From Clostridiales bacterium (GTDB taxonomy: Bacteria; Bacillota; Clostridia; Christensenellales; CAG-138): a stretch of 31,353 nt of DNA. Shown one piece after another: positions 1-7,566 of this stretch. The notes below the pieces were generated by a model. That model worked only from the letters and a program-made list of their open reading frames with translations, had not been told where the DNA came from and ran no database searches. Every line of letters begins with the position of its first letter. The first letter of the stretch is position 1. The position numbers and the translations under genes are program-made. The DNA is taken from contig SFNQ01000028.1 in the NCBI GenBank assembly GCA_004554165.1, positions 1 to 31,353 on the forward strand. The letters are read 5' to 3'.

Positions 1-203
1 CAACGGCAAGGTAGAGCGCAGCCACCGTGAGGATCAGCGTCGCTTCTACGACTCCCATCGCTTCTACTCCCTTGCCGACTTCGATGCTCAGCTGGCTGTG
101 TATCGAAGAGCCTCCAATCACCGTCCTATGCGCCCTTTACTGTATAGCTCTCCCGACGATTTCCTTCATAGCTATTCTGTCCAACATGTTTGACAAACCT
201 ACA
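1..203 (+). mobile_element. IS element, right-hand end (IS481/IS3-like), truncated by window edge
   Basis: The window opens inside an insertion sequence. Bases 105-203 match the reverse complement of 31255-31353 with a single mismatch over 99 bases, and the similarity stops sharply at 203 (left) and 31255 (right). That places the element terminus at ...CCTACA, the TG...CA-type end expected for IS3/IS481 elements. The terminus carries an imperfect palindrome around ACATGT at the transposase stop codon. The flanks outside the two termini do not match each other, so these are two separate insertions and not one target duplication. The family name is inferred from the transposase tail only. Confidence 0.85.
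2..193 (+). CDS. DDE (rve-type) transposase, C-terminal fragment
   Basis: This frame is open from the first complete codon to TGA at 191-193 and gives 63 residues. It begins NGKVERSHREDQRRFY, the signature that follows the catalytic Glu region in integrase-core (rve) transposases of IS481/IS3 type, and continues with the usual short Tyr/Pro-rich tail (NHRPMRPLLY). The N-terminal helix-turn-helix and catalytic core lie outside the window. The role is cut-and-paste or copy-out transposition of the surrounding element. The gene is truncated only by the window edge, so the full copy may be intact. The right-hand copy differs by one residue near the C-terminus (Ser here, Thr there). Confidence 0.85.
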   Translation, partial: NGKVERSHREDQRRFYDSHRFYSLADFDAQLAVYRRASNHRPMRPLLYSSPDDFLHSYSVQHV

Positions 204-258
204 AACCGTGGAAACGACAGAAATACAGTTGCCGCCGCCGTGAGAGTCGCGCGTGCTA

Positions 259-287
259 TTGACAAGCCATTGGAGATAGTATATAAT
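259..287 (+). promoter_or_regulatory. Sigma-A promoter for the amino-acid permease
   Basis: A perfect -35 TTGACA (259-264) and a perfect -10 TATAAT (282-287) are separated by exactly 17 bp. Transcription should start near 294, about 25 nt before the permease start. The promoter lies 56 bp inside the IS terminus and belongs to the chromosomal flank, not to the IS. Nothing else was recognised in 204-258. Confidence 0.85.
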
Positions 288-319
288 CAAAAATCAGAAT
301 AAAAATACAAATCTGATGG

Positions 320-1696
320 GTGGACAAAACTTTGACAGAAAACAATTTGCATAGGAAATACGGCCTTTTTACCGCCATCGCAATGGTTGTCGGCATTGTG
401 ATCGGCTCGGGCGTGTTTTTTAAGGCGGAGAAAATCCTCCTGGCAACCGGCGGAAATCTGACGATCGCGATTTTTGCATGGGTGATTGGCGGCCTTATCA
501 TGGTGGTCTGTGCCTATACCTTTGCGACCATGGCGACCAAGTATGAACATGTCAACGGCATTATCGACTATGCGGAGGCGGCGCTGGGCAGCGGCTATGG
601 ATACTATGTCGGCTGGTTCATGACCTTTGTCTATTATCCGGCGATTACCTCGGTGCTCGCGTGGGTGTCGGCCCGGTATCTCTGTGTACTGCTTGGCTTT
701 AGCATCACGGGAGGAGAATGTCTGGCGCTTTCCGGCTTTTTCCTGATTGCAACCTATGCGATGAACGCCCTGTCGCCAAAGCTGGCCGGAAAATTTCAGG
801 TTTCAACCACGATAATCAAGCTGATCCCCCTGCTATTGATGGCGGTGGTTGGGCTGATCGTGGGTCTGGTCAACGGAATGACCATTGAGAATTTTAAAAC
901 CGTGGTCAATCCCGACGTCCATCAGGGCAACGCGCTGCTCACCGCTGTGGTCGCAACCGCGTTTGCCTACGAGGGCTGGATTGTTGCAACGAGCATCAAC
1001 GCGGAGCTGAAGGACGCCAAAAAGAACCTGCCCCGCGCGCTTGTCGCGGGAACGCTGATCGTAGCCAGCGTCTATATTCTGTACTATATCGGCCTGACCG
1101 GTGGAATTTCCAATGCGGAAATGATGCAGGGCGGAGAAGCTGGGGCAAAGCTGGCCTTTTCCTCCGTCTTTGGGCGAATCGGCGGCACCGCGCTGTTTGT
1201 TTTTGTGGTGATATCGTGTCTTGGAACGCTGAACGGCCTCATGCTCGGCTGCAGCCGGGGTCTGTACTCTCTTGCGGCGCGCAATGAGGGCCCCCGACCC
1301 GACATTTTCCGGCAGGTGGATCCCGTTACGAATATGCCGACCAATTCGGCTGTGGTTGGTCTGCTGATGTGCGGCGCATGGCTGGTGTATTTCTATGGCG
1401 CCAACCTGACCACGCCCTGGTTTGGTCCCGTTTGTTTCGACTCCTCGGAGCTGCCGATTGTTACGCTGTATGCTTCGTATATTCCGATTTTCCTGATGCT
1501 CTGCAAGAAGGAGAAGGAGCTGTCGCCCTTCAAACGTTTCGTAATGCCCGCGCTTGCCATCTGCGGCTGCATATTCATGCTCTATGCCGCGGTTGTTGCG
1601 CATGGTATCGCTGTGGCCTGGTATCTTGCGGTGTCCGTGGTCATCATGCTGATCGGCGTGATTTTCCGCAAGGGAAGAAAAACCGGCGCAAAATAA
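320..1696 (+). CDS. APC-family amino acid permease (LAT/SteT-like)
   Basis: This is a 458-residue polytopic membrane protein with about 12 hydrophobic segments. The first segment carries GIVIGSGVFFKAEKI, the broken-helix GSG substrate-binding motif of amino acid-polyamine-organocation transporters, and the second half has the family's usual helices. Length and motif fit the LAT-like branch that includes the B. subtilis Ser/Thr exchanger SteT. It probably exchanges or imports neutral amino acids, but the substrate cannot be read from sequence. The frame starts at GTG 320; the ribosome binding site is weak, and TTG 332 is an alternative that keeps all membrane segments. A consensus promoter lies directly upstream. 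It is monocistronic and converges on a gene on the other strand. Confidence 0.88.
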   Translation: MDKTLTENNLHRKYGLFTAIAMVVGIVIGSGVFFKAEKILLATGGNLTIAIFAWVIGGLIMVVCAYTFATMATKYEHVNGIIDYAEAALGSGYGYYVGWFMTFVYYPAITSVLAWVSARYLCVLLGFSITGGECLALSGFFLIATYAMNALSPKLAGKFQVSTTIIKLIPLLLMAVVGLIVGLVNGMTIENFKTVVNPDVHQGNALLTAVVATAFAYEGWIVATSINAELKDAKKNLPRALVAGTLIVASVYILYYIGLTGGISNAEMMQGGEAGAKLAFSSVFGRIGGTALFVFVVISCLGTLNGLMLGCSRGLYSLAARNEGPRPDIFRQVDPVTNMPTNSAVVGLLMCGAWLVYFYGANLTTPWFGPVCFDSSELPIVTLYASYIPIFLMLCKKEKELSPFKRFVMPALAICGCIFMLYAAVVAHGIAVAWYLAVSVVIMLIGVIFRKGRKTGAK

Positions 1697-1721
1697 AGAT
1701 TGAAAACCATTTCCCGTACCG

Positions 1722-1752
1722 GCCCTCTGCGATTTTTCATGTCCCAGAGGGC
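1722..1752 (+). terminator. Possible terminator after the permease
   Basis: GCCCTCTG (1722-1729) pairs with CAGAGGGC (1745-1752) around a 15-nt loop, 25 nt after the permease stop. The tract that follows (TTGATCTTT) is only moderately T-rich, so termination strength is uncertain. Confidence 0.4.
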
Positions 1753-1784
1753 TTGATCTTTGCTGAATCTGAAATGATAAGGCG

Positions 1785-1977
1785 CACCCTGCGGGGTGGG
1801 CCTCAGAGTGTCGAAAAAGTGGCTGAACGCCACTTTTTCGAGCATTCACAGGTTTTGCCTCTCGCATTCGCTCCCGGGCGGCAAAACCTGCAAAGTACGA
1901 AAACCTCTGGGTTTTCATCCGTTCTGACGCACTTGTCGTCAGAGCCGGATGGAACATAAGGGGCTGCGGCCCCTTAT
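1785..1977. repeat. Structured dispersed repeat, copy 1
   Basis: The core 1803-1916 is nearly the same as 7309-7422. It folds into three consecutive hairpins: a 12-bp stem (1812-1823 with 1829-1840), an 11-bp stem (1849-1859 with 1880-1890) and a 7-bp stem (1899-1905 with 1910-1916). Flanking hairpins sit at 1785-1798, 1923-1943 (TCTGACG with CGTCAGA) and 1956-1977 (ATAAGGGGC with GCCCCTTAT). The core is conserved in sequence between copies. The outer hairpins are conserved only as structure. The element lies between convergent genes and could act as a two-way terminator, a folded RNA, or a small non-autonomous mobile repeat. Confidence 0.85.
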
Positions 1978-1990
1978 CAACCCTGGCGGT

Positions 1991-2470
1991 ATTGAGCGTT
2001 TCGATATCGAGCTTCGAAAAATCCCGTACCGTTTTCTCAAGGGCGATGATGGTCTCGTTGAGCGCGTCAAAATCGAGGCCGTTGATCTTGGCAAGCGCGG
2101 CATCCATGCCGCTGATTACCGCCGTACTCTGGCCGGCGAGAACCTGTACGTCGCCAAGGATTTCATCAACGCGCTGCATGTCAAGCGCGTTTACGGTGAC
2201 GTTGATGTTGTCCACCATATGATACAGCGAGGGCAATAAGGTAGCGGCAGCCACCACCGCGACCAGCGCAATGAGGGAGACGGCAATCAGGCAACCGCGC
2301 AGCAGCCGGATTTTGCGCCCACTGCTTGCGTTTTGCTCTACCAGTTCCGCGCGGATGCTGCGCAGCAGCGAAAGCTCGTCCTCCGGCGCTGGGCAGGAAA
2401 CGGGCGCCGGTTCCATCAGCCCATCTTCGTGCGACAGCGGGCAATCCTTCTTTTCCAATTCGTTTTCCAT
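1991..2470 (-). CDS. Single-span membrane protein with no stop of its own; frame runs into the repeat
   Basis: I do not recognise this family. Translation from ATG 2470, which has a good GGGAGG site upstream, gives an acidic cytoplasmic N-terminus (about 57 residues), one hydrophobic span (about 58-80) and a helical, probably coiled-coil external part up to about residue 160 (IETLN). After that the frame does not stop. It reads through the dispersed repeat and on, antisense to the permease, until 833, and residues past about 160 look like translated repeat and shadow sequence. The native 3' end therefore appears lost or replaced, and the end coordinate given here is where plausible protein stops. 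It lies 96 bp downstream of the Na/Pi cotransporter on the same strand, perhaps cotranscribed. It may be a decaying gene or a protein tailed by the repeat. Confidence 0.6.
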
Positions 2471-2566
2471 GTTGTAATCCCTCCCGGTGTTGCGGCTTTT
2501 TTTCATCATACCCCGGAATGTGGGTCAGATGCAAGGATTTTCGACGCATTGCGGCAAAGCGTGCCG

Positions 2567-4315
2567 TCAAATCCGGTATTTGGCGGAATATCCCTTGAAC
2601 GCTTCGCGGAACTCCTCATTATCCGGCTGCTTGATGTCGTTAAGATACGCATGCATGTCGAAAGAATTCTGCGCAATCTCAATGATGCAAACGGCAATGT
2701 TCGAGCAGTGATCGGAAACGCGCTCATAATTGTTCAGAAGATCGGAGAGTACGAAGCCAAGCTCAATGGTGCAGACGCCCTTTTGCAGCCGCTCCACATG
2801 GCGCATTTTCACCTGGTCGATCAGCCCGTCGATCACCTGCTCCAGCGGCTCGACGGCGGAAGCAAGGGCGAGGTCGTTCTTTTCAAAGGCGGACATGGCA
2901 AGGGACAGAATCTCCGTCAGCGCGCTGCTGAGCACAGAAACCTCGGCCGTCGCCTCCTTGGAAAAGTGAATTTTCTTTTCATGCATTTCCCGGGCAACAT
3001 CAAGAAGATTGAGCGCGTGGTCGCCAATCCGCTCAAAATCCCCGATCACATGCAGCAGCTTTGTCACATGGCGGCTGTCCTGATCGGTGAGGTCCCGACT
3101 GGCAATCTTGACGAGGAAGGTGCCGATCTTGTCCTCAAACATGTCGAGCTTGTCCTCGTTCTCCACAATTTGCTGTGCCTTCTTTTCGTCAAAATTATCC
3201 AGCAGGGAGATGGCGGTAAGCAGCGTGTCCTTTGCAAGCACGGACATGCGCACGGTCATATTTCCGCACTCCGCAATGGCGAAGGAGGGCGAATTGAGGA
3301 GGCGTTCGTCCAGAAAAGCGTAGGTCTCCTCCTGATCCTTCCTTTCCGGCACGAGCATGTAGGCCAGCCGCTCCAGTTGACGCGAAAAGGGTAGCAGCAT
3401 GGCGGTGGTCACGACGTTGAAAACGCTGTGGCAGAAGGCTATGCCCAGCGGAGAGACCACGTCCTCCACAAAGGCAAAATGGAAAATTGCGTCGGCGCCG
3501 TAAAACAGGATCAGGCAGATCACCGTGCCGATCACATTGAAGGACATATGGACGGCGGCGACCCGCTTTGCGTTCCGGTTGACGCCGATGCTGGACAGCA
3601 GCGCCGTAACGCAGGTGCCGATATTCTGGCCCATAATGATGGGAAGAGCCATGCCAAAGCTGATGCTCCCCGTCAGCGACAGCGCCTGTAAAATACCCAC
3701 GGAGGCTGCCGAGCTCTGAATAATCCCGGTAAAGACCGCGCCGACCAGAACGCCGAGCACGGGGTTTTTGAACATCACGAGGACATTGGAGAATTCGGGG
3801 GATTCCGCCAGCGGACTGACTGCGCCGCTCATCAGCTCCATGCCGCACATCAGGACGGAGAAGCCGATCAGGATGTTGCCGATATCCTTATGGCGCGACT
3901 TTTTGGACGCCATGATGAGGAGAATGCCGACAATGGCAAAGAGGGGGGCAAAGGATTCCGGCTTGAGCAGACGCACAAAGACATTGCTGCTCTCCACGCC
4001 CACAAGACTCAGAATCCAGGCCGTCAGCGTCGTTCCGACGTTGGAGCCCATAATGATGCCGATGGTCTGCCCGAGCTTCATAATGCCCGAGTTGACAAGG
4101 CCAACCAGCATCACCGTCAGCGCGGAGGAGGATTGTATGGCAATGGTCAGTCCCGCGCCCAGCGCAAGGCTTTTGAAAGGGTTGGAGGTCATCTTTTTGA
4201 GCGTCTGTTCAAGGCGGCCGCCCGCCAGCTTTTCAAGGCCGGACGACATGACGTGCATACCGTACAGGAAAAAGGCGACGCCGCCGCCCAGGGTAATAAA
4301 CGAAAACAAGTCCAT
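2567..4315 (-). CDS. Na+/phosphate cotransporter with PhoU-like C-terminal domain (NptA-type)
   Basis: This is a 582-residue sodium-dependent phosphate importer of the inner membrane. The membrane part holds the two inverted-repeat signatures of the family: QSSSA (61-65) followed by GSNVGTT (90-96), and QSSAA (200-204) followed by GQNIGTC (229-235). From about residue 320 on, the protein is hydrophilic and helical like PhoU, which in this family is thought to couple uptake to phosphate signalling. The start is ATG 4315, beginning MDLFSF, with AAGGAG 9 nt upstream; a longer open frame upstream has no binding site and low-quality sequence. Upstream and divergent are a PhoP/PhoR pair, and a tandem TTAACA box precedes a likely promoter, so control by phosphate starvation is likely. 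Confidence 0.92.
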   Translation of the reverse strand: MDLFSFITLGGGVAFFLYGMHVMSSGLEKLAGGRLEQTLKKMTSNPFKSLALGAGLTIAIQSSSALTVMLVGLVNSGIMKLGQTIGIIMGSNVGTTLTAWILSLVGVESSNVFVRLLKPESFAPLFAIVGILLIMASKKSRHKDIGNILIGFSVLMCGMELMSGAVSPLAESPEFSNVLVMFKNPVLGVLVGAVFTGIIQSSAASVGILQALSLTGSISFGMALPIIMGQNIGTCVTALLSSIGVNRNAKRVAAVHMSFNVIGTVICLILFYGADAIFHFAFVEDVVSPLGIAFCHSVFNVVTTAMLLPFSRQLERLAYMLVPERKDQEETYAFLDERLLNSPSFAIAECGNMTVRMSVLAKDTLLTAISLLDNFDEKKAQQIVENEDKLDMFEDKIGTFLVKIASRDLTDQDSRHVTKLLHVIGDFERIGDHALNLLDVAREMHEKKIHFSKEATAEVSVLSSALTEILSLAMSAFEKNDLALASAVEPLEQVIDGLIDQVKMRHVERLQKGVCTIELGFVLSDLLNNYERVSDHCSNIAVCIIEIAQNSFDMHAYLNDIKQPDNEEFREAFKGYSAKYRI

Positions 4316-4581
4316 CCCAAATCTCTCCTTATTTTCTAACTTGACATCCGGCGAATTCAGTGCCCCCGTCTGTTCCGGGAAAGGGATCCGGCCTGCTTTG
4401 CGCACGTTTGCCGGATGAATCCCGGGGAACATCTCCGCCCTGCTGCGAACACCTGCGCGGCCGAACTGAAAAGCGGCGAAAGCGCTGCCGATGAGGCGGG
4501 AATACCGTCGGAGTCTGCGATTACGGGCAACGGGCTTTCCCGCTTCCCGCACGCTGCATACAACAAATACAAATTGACACA

Positions 4582-4643
4582 ATTTTAGCATAAGCAGAGC
4601 AGGTAAACTCTAACAGCGGAGTATTGTTAAATCTATGTTAAAT
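4582..4643 (-). promoter_or_regulatory. Pho box and extended -10 promoter for the Na/Pi cotransporter
   Basis: On the minus strand TTAACA occurs twice with 5 nt between (4636-4641 and 4625-4630), an 11-bp period. This matches the B. subtilis PhoP half-site TT(A/T/C)ACA and its spacing. Thirty-seven nt further along is TGCTAAAAT, an extended -10 (4582-4590 on the plus strand), without a good -35, as expected for an activated promoter. The repeats would sit near -50 to -67. The leader to the start codon would be about 260 nt (4316-4575). I see no gene or known riboswitch in it. Confidence 0.6.
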
Positions 4644-4756
4644 GCCCGGGCGCAGCCCGAATGCTTTGAGCGCCAAAAGAGCGTGAATCTGGTTCCGCGC
4701 TCAAAATTTTACATAAGTTTGATTGATTGCGGCGCTTTTATTCAGTATAGTTAAAT

Positions 4757-4774
4757 TATAATCAAACTTTGGAG
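4757..4774 (+). promoter_or_regulatory. -10 element and ribosome binding site for the phoP-like gene
   Basis: TATAAT (4757-4762) has no good -35 at 17 bp, consistent with activator dependence. A TTTACA (4708-4713) that fits the PhoP half-site lies about 45 bp upstream but without a perfect partner. The ribosome binding site TTTGGAGG (4767-4774) is 7 nt from the GTG start and would leave only a very short leader, so the start point is approximate. Confidence 0.45.
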
Positions 4775-4781
4775 GCAGTCT

Positions 4782-5465
4782 GTGATCTATCTGCTTGAGG
4801 ATGACAGCAGCATTCGGGAGCTGCTGGTCTATACGCTCAACAGCCAGGGGCTGGACGCCGAGGGCTTTGGTCTGCCCTCGCAGTTTTGGAGCGCCATGGA
4901 GCATGCGCATCCCAATCTGATCCTGCTGGATATCATGCTGCCGGAGGAGGACGGCCTTGCCGTGCTCAAGCGTCTGCGCGGCGCCGCACGGACTGCGGAG
5001 ATTCCGGTTATCATGCTGACCGCAAAGGGGACGGAGTATGACAAGGTCATAGGCCTTGACAGCGGCGCAGACGATTATATCGCAAAACCCTTCGGCATGA
5101 TGGAGCTGCTCGCGCGTATCCGCGCGCTGCTGCGCCGCACGGGGGAGGAACGCACGCAGGCGGGCGACTATCGCTGCGGCGCCCTGCTCGTCTCCCCGGA
5201 AAGGCACCTTGTGGAGGTGAACGGAGAATCCGTGGCGCTTACGCTCAAAGAGTTTGAACTGCTCTGCCTGCTGCTGGAAAACCGCGGCATTGTCCTGACG
5301 CGTACGCAGATCCTCGATCGAATCTGGGGCTATGCTTTTGACGGAGAGAGCCGCACCATCGACGTGCATATCCGTACGCTCCGGCAGAAACTGGGCGCTG
5401 CCGGAAGCTGCATTGAGACCGTGCGTGGATATGGCTATCGGATTGGAAAGGACGATTCCCCATGA
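4782..5465 (+). CDS. phoP: OmpR/PhoB-family response regulator (PhoP-like)
   Basis: This 227-residue DNA-binding response regulator has a receiver domain at 1-118 with acidic residues D7 and D8, phosphoacceptor D50 (LLDIMLP), switch T80 and K102 (AKPF). A winged-helix effector domain at about 128-225 ends in the RTIDVHIRTLRQKLG and ETVRGYGYRI segments typical of OmpR-type regulators. The start is GTG 4782, with GGAGG 7 nt upstream. It overlaps the histidine kinase gene by four bases (ATGA), so the two are translationally coupled. The phosphate assignment rests on the divergent Na/Pi cotransporter and the Pho-like box between them. OmpR-family sequences alone do not settle the stimulus. Confidence 0.85.
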   Translation: MIYLLEDDSSIRELLVYTLNSQGLDAEGFGLPSQFWSAMEHAHPNLILLDIMLPEEDGLAVLKRLRGAARTAEIPVIMLTAKGTEYDKVIGLDSGADDYIAKPFGMMELLARIRALLRRTGEERTQAGDYRCGALLVSPERHLVEVNGESVALTLKEFELLCLLLENRGIVLTRTQILDRIWGYAFDGESRTIDVHIRTLRQKLGAAGSCIETVRGYGYRIGKDDSP

Positions 5466-7117
5466 GGAAAAAAATCTTTCGGGCGATCTCCGCTGTGGCG
5501 ATCGGCATCCTGCTGGCGTCACTTCTTTTGACTTTTGGGGTGCTGTACCGTTACTTTGACAGGCAGTTTCAGGCGGAGCTTGCGAACAGCGCCGCCTATA
5601 TTGCCCAGGGCGTGATGCATGAGGGGGCCGGATATTTTGAAGGACTTCAGACGGAAAACGGCCGCATTACCTGGATCGCCGCCGACGGTACCGTATTGTA
5701 TGACAGCTTTGCCGATGCGTCTGCGCTGGAAAACCACGCCGCCCGCGGCGAAGTGCAGGACGCCCTGCGGGAAGGCGCCGGCAGCAGCATGCGTTTCTCC
5801 GAAACCAACGGCGAGACAACGTATTATTATGCGCTCCGGCTCGACGATGGGACCATCCTGCGCATATCCAACACGCGGTATTCATTGATTTCTCTTGTCC
5901 TGAGCATGACGGCGCCGCTTATCGTGATCTTTCTGATTGCCATCGCAATCTGCGCCCTTATCGGCACACGGCTTTCCCGGCAGATTGTGGAGCCGATCAA
6001 CAGGATCGACCTCGATCACCCGGAGCAATGCCGGGTTTATGATGAACTGTACCCGCTGCTGGGGAAAATACAGCTGCAAAAGCATATCATTGCAGAACAA
6101 ATCCAGCAGATGCAGCAGCAGCAGCAGGAGTTTTCCGCCATTACAAAGAACATGTCCGAAGGCTTTCTCGTGCTCGATCGGGAGGGGCGGATTCTCTCCT
6201 ACAACGACAGTTTGCTGCTGATGCTCAATCTTGGCGCCGTGGCATTCCATGAAAAGCGGGATGTCCTTGCGCTGCCGCTGGACGATAGCTTTCGCACGGC
6301 TGTTCTGCTGGCGCTTTCCGGCGAGCACGATGAGCGGCATATGGAGGCAAACGAACGGCACTATCTCATCATGGCGAATCCTGTCCATAGCGGCGAGACC
6401 ATCTCCGGCGCGGTCATCGTCGTTCTCGATCATACTGAGAAAGAGAATGGCGACGTTATGCGCCGTGAGTTTACGGCCAACGTTTCCCATGAGCTGAAAA
6501 CCCCTCTGACCTCCATCTCCGGCACCGCGGAAATCCTGAAAAACGGCTTTGTCCGCCCCGAAGACGTGCCGCACTTTGCGGACAACATCTATCGCGAAGC
6601 GCAGCGGCTCATTGCCCTGGTAGAGGATATCATCAAGCTCTCGCAGCTGGATGAAAACAATGTGACGCTGGAAAAGTCACCGGTGGACCTGTATGATCTC
6701 TCCGCCTCCGTTATCGAGCGATTGGCCGCCCCCGCGCAAAAGCGCGGCGTTACAATGCGGCTTGAGGGCGTTCACGCTGAGGTTTGCGGCATTGAGCGGA
6801 TTCTGGATGAGATCATTTATAACCTCTGCGATAATGCCATCAAGTACAACCGGGAGAACGGAGAGGTCGTTCTCAGCGTCAGCAAAGCGGAGGGTCATAC
6901 CCGCTTTACCATCCGCGATACCGGCATTGGTATTCCGCCTGCCCATCAGGAGCGCGTTTTTGAACGCTTTTACCGCGTAGATAAAAGCCACTCCCGTGAA
7001 ATCGGCGGAACCGGCCTCGGTCTCTCCATCGTCAAGCATGGCGTGGCCTATCATGATGCCGCGCTGCATCTTTTCAGCGAACCCGGACGGGGGACCACCG
7101 TCAGCATCGACTTTTGA
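5462..7117 (+). CDS. phoR: Membrane sensor histidine kinase (PhoR/WalK-like)
   Basis: A 551-residue kinase partner of the preceding regulator. Two membrane spans (about 8-29 and 146-167) bracket a roughly 115-residue external sensor. A Gln-rich linker (QQMQQQQQEF, about 215-224) leads into a PAS domain at about 226-325. The HisKA domain carries the phosphorylated H343 in VSHELKTPLTS. The ATPase domain shows the N-box (NLCDNAIKYN), G1 DTGIGI (486-491), the F-box region VFERFYRVD and G2 GGTGLGL (515-521). All catalytic motifs are intact, so it should be a working kinase. The layout of span, sensor, span, PAS, HisKA and HATPase fits PhoR. Naming it phoR depends on the neighbouring phosphate transporter. 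Confidence 0.85.
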   Translation: MRKKIFRAISAVAIGILLASLLLTFGVLYRYFDRQFQAELANSAAYIAQGVMHEGAGYFEGLQTENGRITWIAADGTVLYDSFADASALENHAARGEVQDALREGAGSSMRFSETNGETTYYYALRLDDGTILRISNTRYSLISLVLSMTAPLIVIFLIAIAICALIGTRLSRQIVEPINRIDLDHPEQCRVYDELYPLLGKIQLQKHIIAEQIQQMQQQQQEFSAITKNMSEGFLVLDREGRILSYNDSLLLMLNLGAVAFHEKRDVLALPLDDSFRTAVLLALSGEHDERHMEANERHYLIMANPVHSGETISGAVIVVLDHTEKENGDVMRREFTANVSHELKTPLTSISGTAEILKNGFVRPEDVPHFADNIYREAQRLIALVEDIIKLSQLDENNVTLEKSPVDLYDLSASVIERLAAPAQKRGVTMRLEGVHAEVCGIERILDEIIYNLCDNAIKYNRENGEVVLSVSKAEGHTRFTIRDTGIGIPPAHQERVFERFYRVDKSHSREIGGTGLGLSIVKHGVAYHDAALHLFSEPGRGTTVSIDF

Positions 7118-7287
7118 CACCCGCCGCAGGCAGGGGGCCGCAGGGTCTGAAGGGATATATGGCAGGCCGCAGCTGCCGCAGGCCCGCTTGCAATACCCCG
7201 GTATTTCTTCGCTCGTTTTCTCTGCGCCGGCTTACGCTGTGCTCCTGAAAGTGCGCCGGCTTCCAGGCGCCTGATTGTATATCGAAG

Positions 7288-7464
7288 CCCACTCGTTAGA
7301 CGAGCGGGTCAGAGTGTCAAAAGAAGTGGCTGAACGCCACTTTTTTGAGTTTTACGGGTTTTGCCTCTCGCATTCGCTCCCGGGCGGCAAAACCCGCAAA
7401 GTACGAAAACCTCTGGGTTTTCCGGGGTTTTCGACAGACTGACCTACTCGTTAGACGAGTGGGG
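7288..7464. repeat. Structured dispersed repeat, copy 2
   Basis: The core 7309-7422 aligns with copy 1 in the same orientation. It keeps the three hairpins: 7318-7330 with 7336-7347 (one bulged G), 7355-7365 with 7386-7396, and 7405-7411 with 7416-7422. The core is bracketed by two copies of a hairpin, CTCGTTAGACGAG, at 7288-7308 and 7443-7463, which together with the adjoining TCAG...TGTC give imperfect terminal inverted repeats of about 30 bp. Like copy 1 it sits between convergent genes, here the kinase and the NagB-like gene. Bases 7118-7287, before it, hold no gene that I can support. Confidence 0.85.
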
Positions 7465-7479
7465 TTCGAATTTGCAAAG

Positions 7480-7513
7480 GCAGGACGGCATGGCCTGCGC
7501 CATGCCGTCCTGC
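7480..7513. terminator. 15-bp hairpin between convergent genes
   Basis: A perfect 15-bp stem (7480-7494 with 7499-7513) closes a CTGC loop, 54 bp past the end of the NagB-like gene. Neither side has a T-run, so it is not a canonical intrinsic terminator, but its place between convergent ends suggests a terminator or RNA-stabilising role. Confidence 0.45.
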
Positions 7514-7566
7514 AAGGGTGGAAGCGCTTTCCGGCCCTTGACTCTGATCCCGTTCTTCCGTCCCGC

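Noticed and set aside
4357..4572. Possible 71-codon gene in the Na/Pi to PhoP intergenic region
   Set aside because: No ribosome binding site, low-complexity composition and no homology that I recognise.
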